Positions 1 to 8,369 are shown, counted from the first letter of the stretch. The stretch is DNA of 42,522 nucleotides from Chitinophagales bacterium (GCA_015655015.1 JAATFV010000049.1:1-42522); one strand, 5' to 3'. Numbers and translations: made by a program. The notes: generated from the sequence alone by a model not told the origin.

Positions 1-771
1 CTGGGGAACTCCGATTTCAAGCCTGAGTTCAGCCTGCAGGAAGATATCGGGTTCGTGTACTCTTCCCATTATGTGGTGGCCACGCTGGACCTGTTCAATA
101 ATTTCATCACCAATTACATATACAATCAACGGGTGCAGAAAGCAAACGGATCGGATTCCGTGATCGTTCCGGGCACCCAGACCTTTCAGTTCGTCTCCTC
201 CAAAGCCCGGTTATTCGGCGGTGAGGCCAGCATCGATTTCCATCCCATCAAGGCCCTGCATTTCGAGAACAGCCTTTCCATCGTATACGGAGCGAATAAG
301 GGCACACAGAATAAAGCGCTGGGTGACAGCGCCAAATACCTTCCCTTTATTCCTCCTACCCACGGGATCTCGGAGCTGAGATATGAATTCGGCGTCCGGC
401 AATCCCGCATCGCACACGCTTTTGTAAAAGTGCAGGTGGAATATTATGCCACGCAGGACCGGGCCTTCCTGGCCTACAATACGGAGACCCCCACGGCCGG
501 ATATACCCTTGTCAATACAGGAATAGGAGGGAGTATCACCGATAAAAAAGGGAAAACGATCTTTAATCTTTACATCAATGCGAACAACCTCTTTGACGTA
601 GCATACTATGATCACCTGAGCCGGTTAAAGTACTTCTTATATTCCTCAACGGACACCAATCCGGCTCACGGGATCTATAATATGGGAAGGAATATCAGCT
701 TTAAGCTGGACTTCCCCCTCGACTTCAGCCTGAGTAAAGGAAGTGCCCGGCCGGCCGATCCTCTTAACTAA
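1..771 (+). CDS. TonB-dependent receptor, C-terminal part (partial)
   Basis: The reading frame is open from the first base of the window, so the gene begins upstream; about 256 residues are visible. The segment is rich in alternating hydrophobic/polar beta strands with N-, Y- and D-rich turns (for example YINANNLFDVAYYDH) and ends with the closing strand GRNISFKLDFPLDF. This is the usual look of the last strands of a TonB-dependent outer-membrane barrel, which imports large ligands (siderophores, glycans, cobalamin) using TonB energy. The final 16 or so residues after the last strand are a short polar tail. The substrate cannot be told from this part. A terminator lies about 100 bases downstream and the next gene is convergent. 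Confidence 0.8.
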   Translation: MGNSDFKPEFSLQEDIGFVYSSHYVVATLDLFNNFITNYIYNQRVQKANGSDSVIVPGTQTFQFVSSKARLFGGEASIDFHPIKALHFENSLSIVYGANKGTQNKALGDSAKYLPFIPPTHGISELRYEFGVRQSRIAHAFVKVQVEYYATQDRAFLAYNTETPTAGYTLVNTGIGGSITDKKGKTIFNLYINANNLFDVAYYDHLSRLKYFLYSSTDTNPAHGIYNMGRNISFKLDFPLDFSLSKGSARPADPLN

Positions 772-873
772 ATTTTTTTAAAAAACAGATATTCTGCCCG
801 CGAATTAAATAATAATATTAATTTTTTAACGTTTTGATTGGAATAACTACTAACCCAATTAGCATAGTTACTG

Positions 874-909
874 AAAGGTCGTCCCCGGAAATACGGACGG
901 CCTTTTTTC
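874..909 (+). terminator. Rho-independent terminator of the receptor gene
   Basis: An 11-bp stem (AAAGGTCGTCC pairing with GGACGGCCTTT, one G-T wobble) closes a short loop and is followed by a T run on the plus strand. It lies between the receptor gene and the convergent DUF983 gene. The opposite strand lacks an equally good T tract, so it mainly serves the receptor transcript. Confidence 0.8.
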
Positions 910-966
910 TTAAGACGTCGGAAACGTATTGCACTAACCGGGCGAAACGAAGTTCTGCCGGCAATT

Positions 967-1389
967 TTATTCAAACCTTTTCACAGGTGTATGTTTATAG
1001 TCGGCATCATACTTTATAAAGAAATAGAGATAGAGTACCCGGCTCATCCGCATGAGCCAGGGTTGCAGTATGATCAGGAGAAAGGCATTAATACCCATCC
1101 ACCAGAAGAACCGGTGATCTTCCGTAGACAGGCCGATGAATATCCACCAGGTAATAAATGTAGCCACGGACAGACTGAAGGAGAGAAGGTAGCTTACATA
1201 CCCGGTACCGTACCAGAATCCCGGCTCCAGCTCAAAATGCTGCCGGCATTCGGGGCATTTGTCCGGCATTTTCAGGGTATGCCTTAATTTCCAGGCATTA
1301 GGATCGGTGAACATGGACCCCCTGCGGCAGCGGGGACATTTCATGGTAAAAAGGCTCCACCAAAAATTCGGGTTCTCTTCAGCAGACAT
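967..1389 (-). CDS. DUF983 family membrane protein (copy 1)
   Basis: A 140-residue protein with two CxxC pairs (C18-P-R-C21 and C45-P-E-C48) that could bind a metal, followed by two strongly hydrophobic segments (about residues 64-85 and 93-112). This is the arrangement of the DUF983 family, common in Bacteroidota and of unknown function. Conserved-looking stretches are CPRCRRGSMF and GFWYGTGYVSY. It is the last gene of the minus-strand heptose operon, 11 bases after hddA. A clear paralogue lies at 37485-37946, beyond the far end of the polysaccharide locus; both share CPRCRRG, the YGTG-VSY segment and MRMSR. The start ATG at 1389 gives the expected length. Confidence 0.85.
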   Translation of the reverse strand: MSAEENPNFWWSLFTMKCPRCRRGSMFTDPNAWKLRHTLKMPDKCPECRQHFELEPGFWYGTGYVSYLLSFSLSVATFITWWIFIGLSTEDHRFFWWMGINAFLLIILQPWLMRMSRVLYLYFFIKYDADYKHTPVKRFE

Positions 1390-1400
1390 CAGTAGTTATT

Positions 1401-2432
1401 TTAGATCGTCCAGCTCGTCAATCCATGATCCGTAAACTGGTAAGGCTGACAATGGCCGCCTGATTTCACCAATGCCTCCATCACCCGGTATTTAGAAAGG
1501 GCAGGACAATAAAAGGTCATGAATCCGCCCCCTCCGGCGCCGGATATCTTTCCTCCCGTTGCGCCGGCTTTTTTGGCGGCTCCATAAATATCTTCGATCA
1601 GGCTGTTCGATATCCCTTCCGCCATTTTTAGTTTTTGACGATATCCAAAATCCAGGATCTCGCCGATCTCATGGATACGCCCCTTCAGCAAGGCCTCTTT
1701 CATCAGCTGCGCCTGGTGCTTAAGCTGGTGCATGGCCTCGATTGATGCCTCTTTCTTATCCACTACATTCTGACTTTGTTTCTGGATGATCTTTGCTGAT
1801 TCGCGGGTAGTAGCTGTATAGTACAACAACAGATTATTCTCCAGCTCGAAGAGGTATTGCTGTTTTACCCGCAAAGGATTTACAATGACTTTATCTCCGG
1901 AAGAAAATTCCATGAAATTCACACCGCCAAAAGTAGCGGCATACTGATCCTGCTTCCCGCCAGCCATTTGCAGATCGTTTCTTTCAATATCATAAGCAAG
2001 GTGCGCTATATCATATTCTCCCAGGGGCAATCGCAGCATCTCGACGAAGACACCGATGATCGCCACCACCAGGGTAGAGGATGTACCCAGCCCCGAGCCC
2101 GCAGGCGCGTCTACGAAGGTGGATAACCGGAAGCCCGTAACCGGCAAGCCATATTCCCGCCGGATCCGGTTGTACACTCCCTTCAACAGGTCCAGCTTGC
2201 CATCGATCGGCAGCTCCGCTAATTCGGCGCCTCCTTCCCAGCGCTGTTCTTCCTTACGGTCAATACCCTCTAAGATAATGGTGCTCTCCGCCAAAGGTTC
2301 GATGGTGGCGTGCGCATATAAGGATAAGGTCGCATTCAGGATGGCGCCTCCGTACAGGTCGCTATAAGGACTTACATCCGTTCCTCCGCCAGCCAGACCG
2401 ATCCGCAAAGGGGCTTTACTTCTATATATCAT
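1401..2432 (-). CDS. hddA: D-glycero-D-manno-heptose 7-phosphate kinase (GHMP family)
   Basis: A 343-residue GHMP-superfamily kinase. Seen: N-terminal APLRIGLAGGGTDV (residues 7-20), the ATP-binding motif PAGSGLGTSST (110-120) and the C-terminal GGKISGAGGGGFMTFYC. These match sugar kinases of the HddA/fucokinase-like branch, which phosphorylate heptose 7-phosphate at C1. The assignment to heptose rests mainly on context: its start overlaps the end of hddC by 4 bases (ATGA) and gmhA lies just upstream, so the three form the core of the GDP- or ADP-heptose route. The gmhB phosphatase that normally follows the kinase step is not in the window. Another anomeric sugar kinase role is possible but less likely beside gmhA. 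Confidence 0.85.
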   Translation of the reverse strand: MIYRSKAPLRIGLAGGGTDVSPYSDLYGGAILNATLSLYAHATIEPLAESTIILEGIDRKEEQRWEGGAELAELPIDGKLDLLKGVYNRIRREYGLPVTGFRLSTFVDAPAGSGLGTSSTLVVAIIGVFVEMLRLPLGEYDIAHLAYDIERNDLQMAGGKQDQYAATFGGVNFMEFSSGDKVIVNPLRVKQQYLFELENNLLLYYTATTRESAKIIQKQSQNVVDKKEASIEAMHQLKHQAQLMKEALLKGRIHEIGEILDFGYRQKLKMAEGISNSLIEDIYGAAKKAGATGGKISGAGGGGFMTFYCPALSKYRVMEALVKSGGHCQPYQFTDHGLTSWTI

Positions 2433-3238
2433 AATTTCGGGTTAATGGGCATCTTTAAAAGTTCTATCGGCAGCTCTACCTGCGCCCGCTTATAATCTTC
2501 CGGAATGCCAATATCGATAAAATATCCATCCTGCACCAAACCATAAAGGCGTCCGCCCGGGGTCTGCTTTTCCAGGTAATCTTTCTCAAAAGAGAATTTT
2601 TCCGGCAGGGATGCCGACAGGAACCGGGCCGTGTCCAACGCATAGACCCCTCCATTGATGAGCCCGGCCTCATAAAATCGTTTCTCCCGGAAATGACGGA
2701 TGCTGCTATCAGAATTGAGCTCCACGGCCCCATACCGGTCAAAATTTTTCATCGGTTTGAGACAGAGGGTGCAATCAGCTTTCTGCTGTTCATGGAAGGC
2801 CGACAGTTCTCCCGCCCGGATACCGAAAAAGGTATCCCCGTTCAATACCAGCACTGTTCCTTCCGTAACCTTCTGACAGGCCAGCTGGATAGCTCCGCCA
2901 GTGCCGAGAGGTGTCGCTTCTATCGATAGCTGGCAACGGAGCTCTCCGTCCGCAGTCGGGTCGGCAGGCAGTGTAGTCCGCAGAAAAGTTTCAAAATCTT
3001 CACTTTTATATCCCAGCGCAAAAATGAATTTTTCGATCCCCTGCCCCCGGAGATAATCGATCACATAGGAAAGAAAAGGCTTGCCGGCCACCGGGGCCAT
3101 GCATTTGGGAAGGTCCGGAACGGCGGAACGGAGGCGGGTCCCCAGACCCCCTGCTAGTATGATGGCTTGTCGGATACCCCCCTGCCCCCTAAAGGGGGAG
3201 TTTGGTAACCCACTCCTTTTTTCGTTGGCTTCACTCAT
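2429..3238 (-). CDS. hddC: Sugar-1-phosphate nucleotidyltransferase, probable heptose-1-phosphate guanylyltransferase
   Basis: A 269-residue nucleotidyltransferase with the signature LAGGLGTRLRSAVPDLPKCM (from residue 28) and VLNGDTFFG as the metal/nucleotide site. In the GDP-heptose route HddC transfers NMP to D-glycero-alpha-D-manno-heptose 1-phosphate. The first 21-22 residues are unusual: they are encoded by a G-rich palindromic repeat (3174-3201) and give a P-N-S-P-F-R-G-Q-G-G peptide ahead of the catalytic fold. No ATG, GTG or TTG lies between this stretch and the signature, so the repeat seems truly translated. Nucleotide specificity (GDP or ADP) is not readable from the motifs. Confidence 0.85.
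   Translation of the reverse strand: MSEANEKRSGLPNSPFRGQGGIRQAIILAGGLGTRLRSAVPDLPKCMAPVAGKPFLSYVIDYLRGQGIEKFIFALGYKSEDFETFLRTTLPADPTADGELRCQLSIEATPLGTGGAIQLACQKVTEGTVLVLNGDTFFGIRAGELSAFHEQQKADCTLCLKPMKNFDRYGAVELNSDSSIRHFREKRFYEAGLINGGVYALDTARFLSASLPEKFSFEKDYLEKQTPGGRLYGLVQDGYFIDIGIPEDYKRAQVELPIELLKMPINPKL
3174..3202 (-). repeat. G-rich palindromic interspersed repeat, copy A (inside hddC)
   Basis: Read on the minus strand this is ACTCCCCCTTTAGGGGG followed by a second G run. It contains the palindrome CCCCCTTTAGGGGG (C5-TTTA-G5). The same core occurs in opposite orientation about 100 bases away (copy B), and a variant lies before the MutS-like gene (copy C). Copy A lies wholly inside the 5' end of hddC and is translated. 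Confidence 0.75.
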
Positions 3239-3297
3239 TTCAGGTTCTTTTTCAGATTCAGTGCTTTTCAGATTTATAAAAATCTGCTAAAGCTTAT

Positions 3298-3322
3298 TCC
3301 CCCTTTAGGGGGTTAGGGGGTA
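3298..3322 (+). repeat. G-rich palindromic interspersed repeat, copy B (gmhA 3' end)
   Basis: TTCCCCCTTTAGGGGG followed by TTAGGGGG on the plus strand, inverted relative to copy A. It supplies the last codons and the TAA stop of gmhA (ACC CCC TAA on the minus strand), so the element has entered the very end of that gene. Confidence 0.75.
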
Positions 3323-3891
3323 AAATATTTCTCTTCCACCAGCTGGCAGATGATATGGCCCAGCAGCATATGGGCTTCCTGTATGCGGGGGGTATTACGG
3401 GAAGGGATATCGATGAGATAATCGCTCCACTTTTTCAGATCACCCCCTCCTTCACCGGTCATCCCGATGGTAGTGATCCCTTTCTCCCGGGCCGTTTCGA
3501 ACGCTTTCACGATATTGACTGAATTGCCGGAAGTGGACAGCCCCACCAGGATATCCCCCGGTTTGCCAATTCCCTTGATCAGCCGGGAGTAGATCACCTC
3601 ATAGCTGAAGTCATTGGCGACAGCCGTCAGATAAGACGTATTGCAATGCAGGGCCTCCGAAGGAAGCGCATCCCTGTTGATATAGAACCTGCCGGAGAAT
3701 TCTGCCGCCAGATGCTGGGCATCCGCTGCGCTGCCCCCATTACCGCAGAAATAAAGATGTTTGCCCTGTCGGAACCGGTCAGTGATAAGGGCCACGAGAT
3801 CCCCGACCAGTCCTACCAGCCGGAGGTCATTCAGGACCAGGCTTTTGACCGTCAGCGATTCGTTGATAATCTCTTGGATTTTTTGGTTCAT
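3313..3891 (-). CDS. gmhA: Phosphoheptose isomerase (SIS domain)
   Basis: A 192-residue SIS-domain protein, the usual GmhA length. It converts sedoheptulose 7-phosphate to D-glycero-D-manno-heptose 7-phosphate. Visible motifs are FCGNGGSAADAQHLAAEFSG, the sugar-phosphate loop GLSTSGNSVNIVKAF, and the C-terminal helix EAHMLLGHIICQLVE. The ATG at 3891 (MNQKIQEIINESL) was chosen because a longer in-frame start at 4002 would overlap the rhodanese gene and add 37 unrelated residues. The stop codon comes from a G-rich repeat. It is 11 bases downstream of the rhodanese gene and 74 bases upstream of hddC in the same operon. Confidence 0.92.
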   Translation of the reverse strand: MNQKIQEIINESLTVKSLVLNDLRLVGLVGDLVALITDRFRQGKHLYFCGNGGSAADAQHLAAEFSGRFYINRDALPSEALHCNTSYLTAVANDFSYEVIYSRLIKGIGKPGDILVGLSTSGNSVNIVKAFETAREKGITTIGMTGEGGGDLKKWSDYLIDIPSRNTPRIQEAHMLLGHIICQLVEEKYFTP

Positions 3892-3902
3892 GGGTGCAAA
3901 TA

Positions 3903-4217
3903 TCAGGTTTTTTGCGTCAGCTTCAGCAAAGACTGCCAGCTTCCCCCGTTGAACACCCGGGTGATACCGGCCTCCCGAAGGATCGAGGCCGCTTCCAGGC
4001 AATGACTCCCACCCGCGCAGCAGAGAATAATGGGCTTATTGAGAGCCCGTATCCGCCCGATATTTGCTTTAATACGGTCCACCGGAATATTCAATGCATA
4101 GGGAATATGTCCCTGGTCGAATTCAAAAGGGGTTCGCAGATCGATGATCACTCCTCCCTGATGCAAAGCCTGTCTGATGGGGGCCCCTCCTCCGAAAATG
4201 TCTGACAGCCAACTCAT
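3903..4217 (-). CDS. Single-domain rhodanese-like protein
   Basis: A 104-residue protein with the single rhodanese domain: GGVIIDLRTPFEFDQGHIPYALNIP and the loop IILCCAGGSHC. C67 is in the position of the persulfide-forming cysteine; the usual arginine of the CxxGxR loop is H72 here. Such proteins carry sulfane sulfur or act as phosphatase-like folds. Its start overlaps the stop of the upstream GT2 by 4 bases (ATGA), and gmhA follows after 11 bases, so it is embedded in a heptose/LPS operon where no sulfur step is known. Whether it takes part in glycan synthesis is unknown. Confidence 0.82.
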   Translation of the reverse strand: MSWLSDIFGGGAPIRQALHQGGVIIDLRTPFEFDQGHIPYALNIPVDRIKANIGRIRALNKPIILCCAGGSHCLEAASILREAGITRVFNGGSWQSLLKLTQKT

Positions 4218-4978
4218 GATTTCTTACTTTGTTGAAGTTGATATAATTTGATATATTTTAAAAAAGTGAGATGAGCGATATTGATGGCGATCACAAACCC
4301 ATAGAAGCCATCCAGGAAGCCGGCCCGGAGAAAATAGCTGGTAAAAAAAGCCCAGAACGGGTTAAAAACGATCTTAAAGCCCTGGGTCCTTTTCCCCTTT
4401 TGGTATAATAACAGGGCGGATAACCGGCTGTAGCGGTTATTCTTTTCAATATGTTCATCAAAATTTGAATACGTGTTATGCAGCAGATCCCCCTGGAGGT
4501 GACTGACATTGGAGCCTTCCACCGGTACCAGCGTTTCATGTACGATATCCAGGCTCCAGCAGCCCTTTTGGCGGTCGATTATACGAAGCTTCTTATCCGG
4601 GTACCAGCTGCCGTGACGGATCCACTGACCGCAATAATTATTCAGGCGGTTCATACTATAGGCATCATACGAAAATCCTTTTTCCTTCTCCGCCTGAATG
4701 CTCCTGCAGAGCTCTTCACTGAGGAATTCATCGGCATCCAGGAACAGTATATGGGAATGAGCTGCAAGGGCCATCCCGGAATTTTTCTGCGCTCCATAAC
4801 CGGTAAAAGCCTGCTGATGTAGTATTCCCCCCAACTCCTTCACGATAGCCGCAGTCCGGTCAGTAGAAAAGGAATCGAGCACGATGATCTCATCGGCGAT
4901 CGTTTTCACCGAATCCATGCACCGACCGATATTCTTTTCTTCATTATAGGTAATAATTACAACCGATAAGGCGATCAT
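4214..4978 (-). CDS. Family 2 glycosyltransferase, WaaE/KdtX-like
   Basis: A 254-residue GT-A fold transferase. Seen: SVVIITYNEEKNIGRCMDSV at the N-terminus, VLDSFSTDRT, and the metal-binding DxD within HILFLDADEFLS. The start SVVIITYNEEKNI and the spacing are characteristic of WaaE-type GT2 enzymes that add a sugar to the inner LPS core or a heptose. A hydrophobic stretch near the C-terminus (about residues 205-235) may bind the membrane. It is the first gene of the minus-strand operon with the rhodanese, gmhA, hddC and hddA, which supports action on a heptose-containing acceptor. Donor and linkage are not determined. Confidence 0.85.
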   Translation of the reverse strand: MIALSVVIITYNEEKNIGRCMDSVKTIADEIIVLDSFSTDRTAAIVKELGGILHQQAFTGYGAQKNSGMALAAHSHILFLDADEFLSEELCRSIQAEKEKGFSYDAYSMNRLNNYCGQWIRHGSWYPDKKLRIIDRQKGCWSLDIVHETLVPVEGSNVSHLQGDLLHNTYSNFDEHIEKNNRYSRLSALLLYQKGKRTQGFKIVFNPFWAFFTSYFLRAGFLDGFYGFVIAINIAHLTFLKYIKLYQLQQSKKS

Positions 4979-5092
4979 GAGGTCTTTATTAAGATATTTA
5001 GCCCCTGGTAAGGACTTGCGACACCATAAACATAAAACATTTATTCTTTAAGAATTTGTTATCATTACGAAAGATTCGTCAGGGATGTTGCC

Positions 5093-6901
5093 TCAGGAAT
5101 TACCGACGGCCGCATATTTTCTTTCCCCGATCTGCTGCCTCCACATAGCATAATATAATCCTTTTTCGGTTAACAGGTTCCCGTGAGAGCCCATTTCTAC
5201 CACCTCACCCTTCTCCAGCACATAGATCCGGTCAGCATGCATAATGGTAGATAACCGGTGGGCGATCAGAATTGTTATCTGGTCACCCTGGGAAGACACT
5301 TCCCGGATAGTCCGGGTGATATCCTCCTCCGTGAGAGAATCCAGTGCGGAAGTAGCCTCATCAAAGATCAGCAGCTCCGGCTTACGTAATAGAGCGCGTG
5401 CGATGGACAATCGTTGCTTTTCCCCCCCGGATAATTTCAGACCGCCTTCCCCGATCATCGTATCGATCCCTTTTTCAGCCCGGGCCAGCAGGTAATTGCA
5501 GGAAGCCTTGTCCAGGGCCTCCAGGAGGTCGGTTTCCGTAGCGGCCGGATTGACAAATAACAAATTTTCCCTGATCGTACCGGCAAATAATTGGGTATCC
5601 TGGGTGACAAAACCGATCTGTTTGCGCAGATCGTCAAAATTGATAGAATTTTCATCCAGCCCGTTATAAAGGATATTGCCTTCCAGGGGACGGTACAGGC
5701 CTACCAGTAATTTCATCAGCGTGGTCTTACCGCTGCCGGAGGGTCCTACAAAAGCGATGGTCTCCCCGCTCTTTGCTCCAAAGCTGATATGATCGATGGC
5801 ATAATGCTGGGCTGTCGGATGTTTGAACACGACATCCCGGAAAGCCAGCTCCCGGACCGGCCCCAGGTGTTTGGGGGAGGCCGGAGGCAATTCCGGGGTC
5901 TTTTTCATCAGCGTGTCGAAATTATTCAAAGAAGCCTCCGCTTCCCGGTAGGAAAGGATAATATTGCCCAGCTCCTGCAGGGGACCGAAGATAAAAAAGG
6001 AATAAAAGACCATGGTCAGCACCTCTCCTGCCGTGAGCCTGCCCTGGAATACCAGCCAAAAGAGCAGGAACATGATGCACTGCCGCAGAAAATTCACAAA
6101 AGTGCCCTGGACGAAGCTGAGCGAGCGGATGCTCTTCACCTTTCTTAACTCCAGGTCCAGTATTTTAAAAGTATTCTTATTCAGACGGCCGACCTCCTGG
6201 TCTGTCAGGCCAAGGCTTTTGACCAGTTCGATATTCCGCAGGGATTCGGTGGTGCTCCCGGCCAGGGCATTGGTATCGGCCGTGATCTTCTTCTGGATCT
6301 TTTTGATCTTTCTGCTGAGCAGGCTCGTCAGCACGGAAAGCAGCACCATTCCCAGTACATAAATGGGCATGATGGACCAGTGCAGAGTGAAGGAATAGAC
6401 GGAAATAAAGACTACCCCTACCAGGATCCCGAACAGCACATTGATAAAGGCCAGGATGAACTTTTCCGTATCTGTCCGGACTTTAGAGAGGATGGAGAGG
6501 GTCTCCCCGCTCCGCTGATCCTCGAACTCACTGAAAGGCAGGGCCATGGAATGCCGGAGCCCTGTAGTGAAAATGGTGGCGCCGAATTGCTGGACGATGA
6601 CATTACCGCAATAGTCCTGGAAGGCTTTGGCAATCCTGGAGATCATGGCTACGCTGATCAGCAGGCCCAGGTAACCCATTAAGGTCCATACGAATTGTGC
6701 ATGGGTGCGGTCGCCTGTCTTGTGAAAGACCTTATGATTATCGAAGTCGCCGATCTCATGCGGATGCGTACCTAGCTTATCGAGCAATCTCCCGAAAAGA
6801 TAGGGGTCCAGCATGGAAAAGGTTTGGTTGATTGCCGCCAGCACCAGGGCCAGCAAGACGAGCTTTTTATAAGGAGCAAGGTATTTTAGCAGGGTTTTCA
6901 T
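5093..6901 (-). CDS. MsbA-type ABC exporter (permease and ATPase fused)
   Basis: A 602-residue half-transporter. An N-terminal six-helix ABC exporter region (about residues 1-320) is followed by an ATPase with Walker A GPSGSGKTTLMKLL, Q-loop VTQDTQLF, signature LSGGEKQRLSIARALL, Walker B LLIFDEATSALD and the H-loop IAHRLST. Such exporters flip lipids, lipid-linked sugars or drugs; the setting between an LPS heptose operon and a ligase-like gene suggests lipid A-core or lipid-linked glycan. The ATG at 6901 (MKTLLKYLAPYKKL) was chosen because an in-frame extension to 7180 would add 93 residues and overlap the divergent ligase gene and its promoter. Confidence 0.9.
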   Translation of the reverse strand: MKTLLKYLAPYKKLVLLALVLAAINQTFSMLDPYLFGRLLDKLGTHPHEIGDFDNHKVFHKTGDRTHAQFVWTLMGYLGLLISVAMISRIAKAFQDYCGNVIVQQFGATIFTTGLRHSMALPFSEFEDQRSGETLSILSKVRTDTEKFILAFINVLFGILVGVVFISVYSFTLHWSIMPIYVLGMVLLSVLTSLLSRKIKKIQKKITADTNALAGSTTESLRNIELVKSLGLTDQEVGRLNKNTFKILDLELRKVKSIRSLSFVQGTFVNFLRQCIMFLLFWLVFQGRLTAGEVLTMVFYSFFIFGPLQELGNIILSYREAEASLNNFDTLMKKTPELPPASPKHLGPVRELAFRDVVFKHPTAQHYAIDHISFGAKSGETIAFVGPSGSGKTTLMKLLVGLYRPLEGNILYNGLDENSINFDDLRKQIGFVTQDTQLFAGTIRENLLFVNPAATETDLLEALDKASCNYLLARAEKGIDTMIGEGGLKLSGGEKQRLSIARALLRKPELLIFDEATSALDSLTEEDITRTIREVSSQGDQITILIAHRLSTIMHADRIYVLEKGEVVEMGSHGNLLTEKGLYYAMWRQQIGERKYAAVGNS

Positions 6902-7013
6902 CTGTTGATTTATGTTTTTTGTTACTTCGGGCCGTTGTGTTTTATTGTTTTCCTTCGATCCTCCGCTGGTGACCGTCATTCCGGGGTACAATTTCGGTAA
7001 AAATAACAGGTTA

Positions 7014-7043
7014 TTGCCAATAAGGTTTAGACCTGTATTTTTG
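7014..7043 (+). promoter_or_regulatory. Bacteroidota-type promoter of the ligase-like gene
   Basis: TTG at 7014-7016, a 19-base spacer, and TATTTTTG at 7036-7043, an exact TAnnTTTG box. Transcription would start at about 7050, leaving only about 10 bases before the ATG at 7059. The upstream element lies within the 13-base palindrome TTATTGCCAATAA. Confidence 0.6.
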
Positions 7044-7058
7044 CGGCAAATCCCATGA

Positions 7059-8351
7059 ATGCGATCATTACTGTTACTGGATCCGGCCGGAAGAACATTT
7101 GCCACCAAGGAGAAGATCTTATATTTCGGGGTAGGGGCTTTTTTTATCTCGCTGCTCCTGCCGGATATGCCGGTTATCAATAATATTGTTATCGGGGGTA
7201 TTATCCTGAATTGCTTTCTTTATAATAGCCTTGCTGAAAAGAAGCAGCTATTATGGAAAAGGAAGGAGATTTTGTGCATGATCCTTTTCTATTTTCTTCA
7301 TATTGTCAGCACTTTCGTTTCGGTCAACCGGCAGTGGGCGCTGGAAATGCTGGTCCTGAGAGTTCCTCTCCTGGTCTTTCCTCTTTCCATTGGCCTGATT
7401 GTTATCCGGGAACAGCTAAAGGACAGGATACTTCTTCTCTTTAGTGTCATTATTACGCTAACGGCCCTGGCCTGCCTTCCTTACGCCGTTTACCAATACC
7501 ATGAATTTAACGATGCCGGCTACCTGTACGATGACAGCCTCACTGCCCTTATCCGTAAACAATCGATCTATTTTGCACTCCTGGTCAATCTGACCCTCTT
7601 CAGTTATACATATCTCCTGCTGAAACCTTCTTTCCGGATACGGTATAAAGGCCTGATGTATGCGGCTATCGCCTTCCTCCTGGTCTTCCATTTTATGCTG
7701 GCCAGCCGGATCGCCATTATTACCCTTTATTCCGGCCTGCTCCTTTTTGCCGTCTTCCATATCATTCAAAAGAGGGCCTTTCTCAAAGGAACTCTTGTGA
7801 TCGCAGGGCTGCTGGCCGGGGCTTTCCTCCTGTTCAGGATCTTTCCCAAGACCCTGAACAGATTCAAAGAGCTGAATTATACGCAGTACCAGTTCAGCCA
7901 TCATGGCCTTGAAAGCCACTACAATATGCAGTTGACAGCCGATCAGTGGAATGGGGCCAATCTTCGCCTGGCCTTATGGAAATGCGGCTGGGAACTTTCG
8001 CTACGCCATTGGCTCCTGGGTGTACAGCTGGGCGATAAGCAGGAAAAGCTCATGGAAATGTACCAGGAGAAACATTTTGATTTTGCCTACCAGTCGAATA
8101 GGAATATGCACAACAATTACCTGGACGTATTATCCACTTTCGGAGTGATTGGGTTCAGTATATTCCTGCTGGGTTATTTCGTGCTGCCCCTGGCAGGAGC
8201 TGTCAAAGACAGGGATATTCTGGCAGGCAGTATAATTATTGTCTTCGCCGCCGCATTGATCACCGAAACATATATGGACAGGAGCATCGGATGCCTGCTA
8301 TTGGCGTTCTTTCTGTCTTTTATCAGCAGCGGAAGAAAGGAACATGTTTAG
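7059..8351 (+). CDS. O-antigen ligase/polymerase-like membrane protein (Wzy_C/WaaL type)
   Basis: A 430-residue polytopic protein with about ten to twelve hydrophobic segments and a large extracytoplasmic loop between roughly residues 255 and 350 (FKELNYTQYQFSHHGL to HFDFAYQSNRNMHNNYLDV). The NMHNNYLDVLSTFGVIGF segment closing the loop is typical of the O-antigen ligase domain (PF04932): WaaL joins lipid-linked polysaccharide to lipid A-core, Wzy polymerises repeat units. With an ABC-type export system next door, ligase is the more economical reading. It is the only plus-strand gene here, divergent from the MsbA-like gene and convergent with wzt, whose stop is 18 bases away. The start sits just after a good promoter. 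Confidence 0.78.
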   Translation: MRSLLLLDPAGRTFATKEKILYFGVGAFFISLLLPDMPVINNIVIGGIILNCFLYNSLAEKKQLLWKRKEILCMILFYFLHIVSTFVSVNRQWALEMLVLRVPLLVFPLSIGLIVIREQLKDRILLLFSVIITLTALACLPYAVYQYHEFNDAGYLYDDSLTALIRKQSIYFALLVNLTLFSYTYLLLKPSFRIRYKGLMYAAIAFLLVFHFMLASRIAIITLYSGLLLFAVFHIIQKRAFLKGTLVIAGLLAGAFLLFRIFPKTLNRFKELNYTQYQFSHHGLESHYNMQLTADQWNGANLRLALWKCGWELSLRHWLLGVQLGDKQEKLMEMYQEKHFDFAYQSNRNMHNNYLDVLSTFGVIGFSIFLLGYFVLPLAGAVKDRDILAGSIIIVFAAALITETYMDRSIGCLLLAFFLSFISSGRKEHV

Positions 8352-8369
8352 TGATTGTTTTCAAGCTGC

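Noticed and set aside
3892..4002. Longer gmhA start
   Set aside because: It overlaps the rhodanese gene, and GmhA proteins are about 190 residues as obtained from 3891.
6902..7180. N-terminal extension of the ABC exporter by 93 residues
   Set aside because: The added part has no exporter features, overlaps the promoter and start of the divergent ligase-like gene, and the protein from 6901 already has the normal length.
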